Of a stretch of 64,000 nucleotides of DNA, positions 59,116 to 64,000 are shown piece by piece (position 1 is the stretch's first letter; each line of letters opens with the position of its first letter). The position numbers were made by a program, and so were the translations under genes. The notes below the pieces were generated by a model. It worked only from the letters and a program-made list of their open reading frames with translations. It did no database searches and was not told where the DNA came from. The DNA comes from Cryptomeria japonica (taxonomy: Eukaryota > Streptophyta > Pinopsida > Cupressales > Cupressaceae): contig NC_081408.1 in assembly GCF_030272615.1 (NCBI RefSeq), forward strand, positions 766,541,330 to 766,605,329, read 5' to 3'.

Positions 59116-61167
59116 TAAATTATATTTATTATTCTAGAATATTATTAATTGACAATCATCAAACTATTTAACTTATATACAAATATGATTAACATGTTAC
59201 AATATCCATTATTTACATTTTTCAGCCTAACATATAGACCTCTAACATAAAAAAACATAATGTTTTAATATTAAACACATAATAGTATTTAACATGTGGT
59301 GATCTATACATAATGACAAATGAAAACAAATTATTCCATAATCTTAGATTTATATACTTAGTTTTAAATAAGCTTACAAAAAAGTTAGGTCTAATGTAAA
59401 GACGTAAAACGTTCTAAATTCAACAATAAAGCGAAATACTCTTTATTCTTAAATAAACTAATAATTCCTTTAATAAGTTTATTTTCTTCCATTATTCCAT
59501 CCTAAAGTTCTAAATGATCCTTCCATTGAAATCATAATAAACATGAGATTTCTAAAATGAGATAGAGATTCTTTATTCAATAGGAATTTGTAAGTAGTAT
59601 CTTACTCATATCTACATACAATATTTAGGACTTTCCAATGCCTTAAGTTCATATAACAAGAAAAACATAAAGTAAAGGACGAGATGCGTCCATTGATTCA
59701 CAATTCAAAACCATCTTCAATGCAATCTTTAGAATGAAGACGAAAACAAGATTTAGGTGCTTTTTCCACCCAACCTTGAAGCTTACACTTCCCCGGAATT
59801 CTTGGTCAAGCAAGAATACCCGACCTTGCACAAATTGCTTAGCAAAAAGAATTCAATAGACAAGATGGAATATGGTGTGTGCCTAGAATGATACATGCAT
59901 TTTCAAATTTCTAATTCCATAAAGAAACAAGCAAGATCAATCAAGGATATGGTAGAGAGTATTCTACCAATTACACATATCTGCACACAAAGAATGTATA
60001 AATCTATGATCAATATTCATATTTAGCTTAATATTTGAATATAAGTCTTGCTATGAAATAAGACATATCATTTCACAATCACAAAATTAAATCATGCAAC
60101 AGATACACACATATATTCTAAAGTGGTGTGTGAGATTCCCATCTATTCTAGAGAAGTCCATGAGCTAAAACAAGTCTACCTGAACCATGTTCTTGCCTTC
60201 ATTCGTGTTGACCTGTTCCCGCATTCACTTGCACTCAATTGCTCATTAGCAATGATGATCCCAATTTCTTAATTAAAAATAATACTGATCATTCAATTGC
60301 ATGTAAATCATTTCATTGCATTTGATCTCCTATCTTATTTCATTAAAAATTCTATTTCCATTTAATTTCAATTTCATAAATAAAAAAAAATAAGCATTAT
60401 TTTCCTAATAAATAATTACAAATAAATATGGTTCGTGACATCCAATTTTAGTGAAATTTAGGTTTGTACCAATGGAGGTTGTGATAGACAAAGGAAATTT
60501 TCTATTTGTATTCTCTCTCACCTAGGCATAGACTTATCATTGATAACTTAATCATCTTGCATTTGTCCTTAATTTCACCTTTGTTATAAAAGTGATTTGT
60601 TGCATATCTTTTCTCTATTTTGTGGGCAATTATAGTAAGTAACTACTAATGAAGAGGAGCACACATAGATATTTAGTTGGACCCATTACTTTGAATGGAT
60701 CCCATGTCTTTTTATGTTTAGATATTTACTTTCTATGTAGAGGTGTGAGTGTTCACATACTTTAAATGTGTTCATGTTAGTATAGCCATGCCAATTCTCT
60801 GTTAGTTTTAAGCCTATTTTGGTAGAATATCTTAAATTTAAACAAATGAAATTCTTGCACATGAAGTTGGATTCATTACCTTATCTTTCATCCATCTTCG
60901 TCTACACATACTTCCACATTATCTTATCCATATCCAAAATTATTCCCACACAGTCACTATTACCATCTATTAATCATTTCTATCGTTGCACAAATCGTCA
61001 TACATGCATTCCCCACCTTAATATTTCCAAGTCTTCCTTGTCTCGAGTCTATCCTATGTCATGTAGGTTCACTCCCATGCCACATGGAATTGACCCTTAA
61101 AGAAATTTAATATTTTTTTTGGTAATTCTTGCCTATTTTATCAATTGTTATGAGTGGACTAAGTACA
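59116..61167. other. AT-rich sequence between the dispersed repeats
   Basis: No coding frame beyond about 90 residues, and no recognised motif. It would be the internal part if the flanking repeats were LTRs, but no primer binding site or polypurine tract is seen. Confidence 0.4.
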
Positions 61168-61961
61168 CATTTATGCAATTTTTTTTATATATTGTGTTGT
61201 GCAAAGACATTCAATGTGTGTTAATTAGGACATATCAATTATTGAAAGAAAATTGTAAGCATTACAAGGAGAAATATTTTAATTTGGAACACTAAAAGGA
61301 ACCTTAAATCACATCAAAGTCATCTAGAACACTTGCACACTTGAGAGTATTATTTTCTATGTTCATCAACAATTGTAGAACTAGTCCAATGAAGAGGGTT
61401 GGCCTAGGAGAAAATGATCCTTGTGCTTCAATAATCTCTCAAGGTATTTTTCAATACTTCTAGTCCCTATGCTATAACAAACATTAGAGATAGTGATAAC
61501 TAGATTTGTAATAGTTTACAATTAGCTAGATTCACCTTGTTAGTTTTCAAACAATGTCTTAGATTAGTATTTTGAAATCAATCTTGTACAACATGAATTC
61601 AACTAAGATACTATAATAATTGATATAAATATAAAACAACAAATAAGCCAAAAATGTCACATCATAAAAAATATATAATGTATATAACATCAATATTCAA
61701 TTCTTCACATTTTCTAAATTATATATCTAATCTATCTCATTTAATTCTCACACATCTATTATATATTTATTATTCTAAAATATATTAAATTTGTAATCTA
61801 TCTCATTTAATTTTTGAACATTTTTATATATTTGCCATTCCAAAATGTATAGAACTTATCATACATTTACCATTGTTGTGATGAATCTAAATTAATTTGT
61901 GCTTTCATTTGCATGAATTCAATTGAGTTAGCCTATACTTACATGACAACACAGTAATATT
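61168..61961. repeat. 0.8-kb dispersed repeat, copy B
   Basis: Partner of 58331-59115, same orientation, with several small indels. Confidence 0.75.
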
Positions 61962-62038
61962 CTTTGCAAGTATTCTATATACAATAGACAAATAGAAAGT
62001 GGTCAACGTGTATTCCAAAAAAAAAAAAGGAAAAAAGA

Positions 62039-62427
62039 AGCCCTAACCCTAGAATTCTCAAGAAAAGAGGAACTTGGAGCCTTTAAAACCCCGAGCTATT
62101 GACTTGGTGCAGCCGCGTTCTTAATTCTGAGCTTCTGATTGAAATGTTAATGCTTCAAAATAATATTCCAAAATGCAGCAACCATGTGGGAAGGTGTATA
62201 TATTTTACTCTGTTTTCCTCTCTGTTTTACTCTGTTCTCCTTTGTGTTTTCCATTGTTTTCTGTTTTACTCTGTTCTCCTTTGTGTTTTCCATTGTTTTT
62301 GGCGTGATCCGCTGTTAGTTCAATCTTTTAAACTTTAACTTGGTGTATTTGTTCCAGCGATATGGTTAATAAATTTATTTCGACGCCATTGTCTATCAGA
62401 ATGGGTGGAATTGGAAAGAACACACTG
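62039..62427 (+). other. Possible split gene start with an NB-ARC-like P-loop
   Basis: CCCTAACCCTAG at about 62041 is a common plant promoter/leader word. An open segment around 62102-62193 (LNSELLIEMLMLQNN) ends in AG|GTGTAT. Then TTTGTTCCAG|C opens a 70-base stretch (62358-62427) reading MVNKFISTPLSIRMGGIGKNTL before GTATGG. The two segments are in phase. MGGIGKNTL resembles the NB-ARC P-loop (usually GKT). No NB-ARC motif was found downstream, so it may be a fragment or chance. Confidence 0.3.
62222..62299. repeat. 39-bp tandem duplication
   Basis: Two identical copies (62222-62260 and 62261-62299) of a T-rich unit containing TTTTACTCTGTTCTCC and GTGTTTTCCATTG. A partial third copy lies just before. 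Confidence 0.85.
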
Positions 62428-62481
62428 GTATGGATTTTGTTACACACTTTTTTTTTTATCTATTTTGTTGCATTGTTGCAA

Positions 62482-62484
<3 letters not shown>

Positions 62485-62519
<35 letters not shown>
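62485..62519. repeat. (AT)n microsatellite
   Basis: About 17 AT units without interruption. Confidence 0.95.
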
Positions 62520-62522
<3 letters not shown>

Positions 62523-64000
62523 AATCGTATTGTTTTAATGGCATTTAAATCAATTAGAAGTTAGTATCCGTTTATGTTCTAGAAAATTTTCTTTTTTCGC
62601 CTGAAGATATGCAGTTTTTTAAGGGGTTAATTTAACTTTTAACATGTAAAAGCATAATAGATCCTCACACTTAAAATTAAAAGTACCAAACTTTGAAGTC
62701 ATGGCAATTTTTCTATTCTGACGAGTGGAATTTAAAAATTGAAATGGTTGGAATGATAAATTCCACCATGAACCGTAAACTCCACAGCTCTCTCTCCATT
62801 AAGACAGACTTTCGTATGCTTACCTCTTTCGTAAGCTTACCTTGCTGGATGCATCTGCTGCTGTTCAGTTTAGGTAGAAATTTTGAACATAGGGTAATAG
62901 TAAATATTTATTAGTACTTGCTCTTAGGCAATAGTAATTTTTTTTATTGGTTAATTAGTTATTAAAAATATTTATTTCAATCAATTGTAATAAATTTATT
63001 TACTTATTGTAAAGGATAGATGATTATTTTTTAAGATTATTATTTACAAAAGTTGTTCTTCTCTTCCGTAATTGGATAATTTTTTTTTTTAAGGAAGCAC
63101 TTTGTCATCCCTATTTTACTGCATGATGGGTTCTTTGCCATTCCTGCTTTTCTGCTCGACACTCTTATCTTGGCTTTGTTGTCTTATTCTATGGTGGTTG
63201 TTTATCTATTTAAACTTACCTGATTCAATATTTCCATTATGAAGCATTCGCGACCTCTGCAGAAAAAAAATGTAAGGGTTTGTTTTGTTTTGACTGTATC
63301 TATGCAGGTAGATTGCATTTTATTTTATAAAGCTATTACTATTTCCGTTTTTATTGCACAGAGCTCCACCATCAATCTATATGTTTTCTCTAGTTATCTT
63401 TAGGAAGCCTTAATTTCATTCCTCAGTTTCTGCAACATATCAATAGCAGCAACTCGACCATTAAAGCACGACCTCTTTTATCTGCCGTCACCTGCTCTTG
63501 TCTATTGGGATTTCAATGGCACACAGTTTGTCCATATGCATTCGCTCCTCTTCTGCATCTTCAACCTCTGGCAACATTTGAGCCTCTTCTACGGCTTCCG
63601 CCATGAACTGCGATCCACATCACGGGTAATTTGCAAATTGTCGTCTTTGAAAGAAAAAGATGGGAATCGATTTAGAAAGAATGAAGGCAAATATCAGAGC
63701 AATGAACGCATACAGCGGAAGCCTCACTTAAGTCCCCATTTATTCTGTCTTCTTATGTCCTCTATTTTTGAGGATTTCAGATTCTAATTGTGCCAATATT
63801 TAAAAAACACAAAAACTAGGTAGCTGGCAATCAATATTCTTTGGTGCCCTGTGCATGCTTCTACATTTTGTTTTATTGTTCGCGAGTACAGTCATTTCTA
63901 AAACATTCCACCAAGTTTCTCTATCCTCCTCTGTGTTTTGACATATGCTCCCACCCACTTTGTGTTGCTCTTTGGTACTTTTGTCCTCGATGACAAGAAA
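62520..64000. other. Window end, possible gene start
   Basis: AT-rich to about 63400, then GC-richer. An ATG near 63512 (MAHSLSICIRSSSASSTSGN) is followed by a stop after about 21 codons, and a GG|GTAATTTG donor-like site lies near 63628. A Ser-rich start could be an organelle-targeting peptide of a gene that continues beyond the window, but the stop argues against this reading. Confidence 0.25.

Overview
The window is eukaryotic and plant-like. It is AT-rich, dominated by nested LTR retrotransposons and their relics, with microsatellites and one well-supported intron-containing gene, a leucine-rich-repeat receptor kinase. No bacterial operon structure is visible. The retroelements, large intergenic spaces and PMD, SINE and LINE remnants fit a seed plant with a large genome. 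A gymnosperm is my guess but is not proven by anything here.

Layout. (1) 1-10047, minus strand: a Ty3/gypsy element of the Tat type (gag, protease, RT-RNase H, second RNase H), cut by the left window edge. It has a 1.8-kb LTR and a tRNA-Trp primer binding site, and its gag-pol frame is broken only by nonsense codons. (2) 10048-14033: two related non-coding copia-like LTR elements lying head to head, forming a large imperfect inverted repeat. (3) 14034-21734: AT-rich sequence with a (CA)n tract, small tandem repeats and a dispersed repeat. (4) 21868-37559, minus strand: a second Tat-type element with both LTRs and a near-perfect 5-bp target duplication, inserted into an older RNase H (LINE-like) sequence. 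Between its integrase and 3' LTR it carries, on the opposite strand, a decayed Plant Mobile Domain (PMD) gene preceded by promoter-like repeats. (5) 38651-47164: a compound TA/GA microsatellite, decayed fragments, and a textbook solo LTR (42366-44092) of the first element's family with a perfect ATTTT target duplication. (6) 47165-52319: the receptor kinase gene (three exons, 990 residues) with an eight-unit repeat just upstream. (7) 52320-64000: AT-rich sequence with a recent 119-bp tandem duplication ending in a hairpin, a divergent LTR, a tRNA-derived SINE with a 10-bp target duplication, a pair of ~0.8-kb dispersed repeats, and a possible split gene start near 62.0-62.4 kb with an NB-ARC-like P-loop.

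How it fits together. The retroelements do not form a pathway; they record successive insertions. The most notable content is the antisense PMD gene riding inside a Tat element, the ladder of AT palindromes shared by otherwise different LTRs, and a receptor kinase that keeps every catalytic motif although its closest remembered Arabidopsis relative (At5g06940) is labelled probably inactive. All family assignments are by eye; no database search was run.
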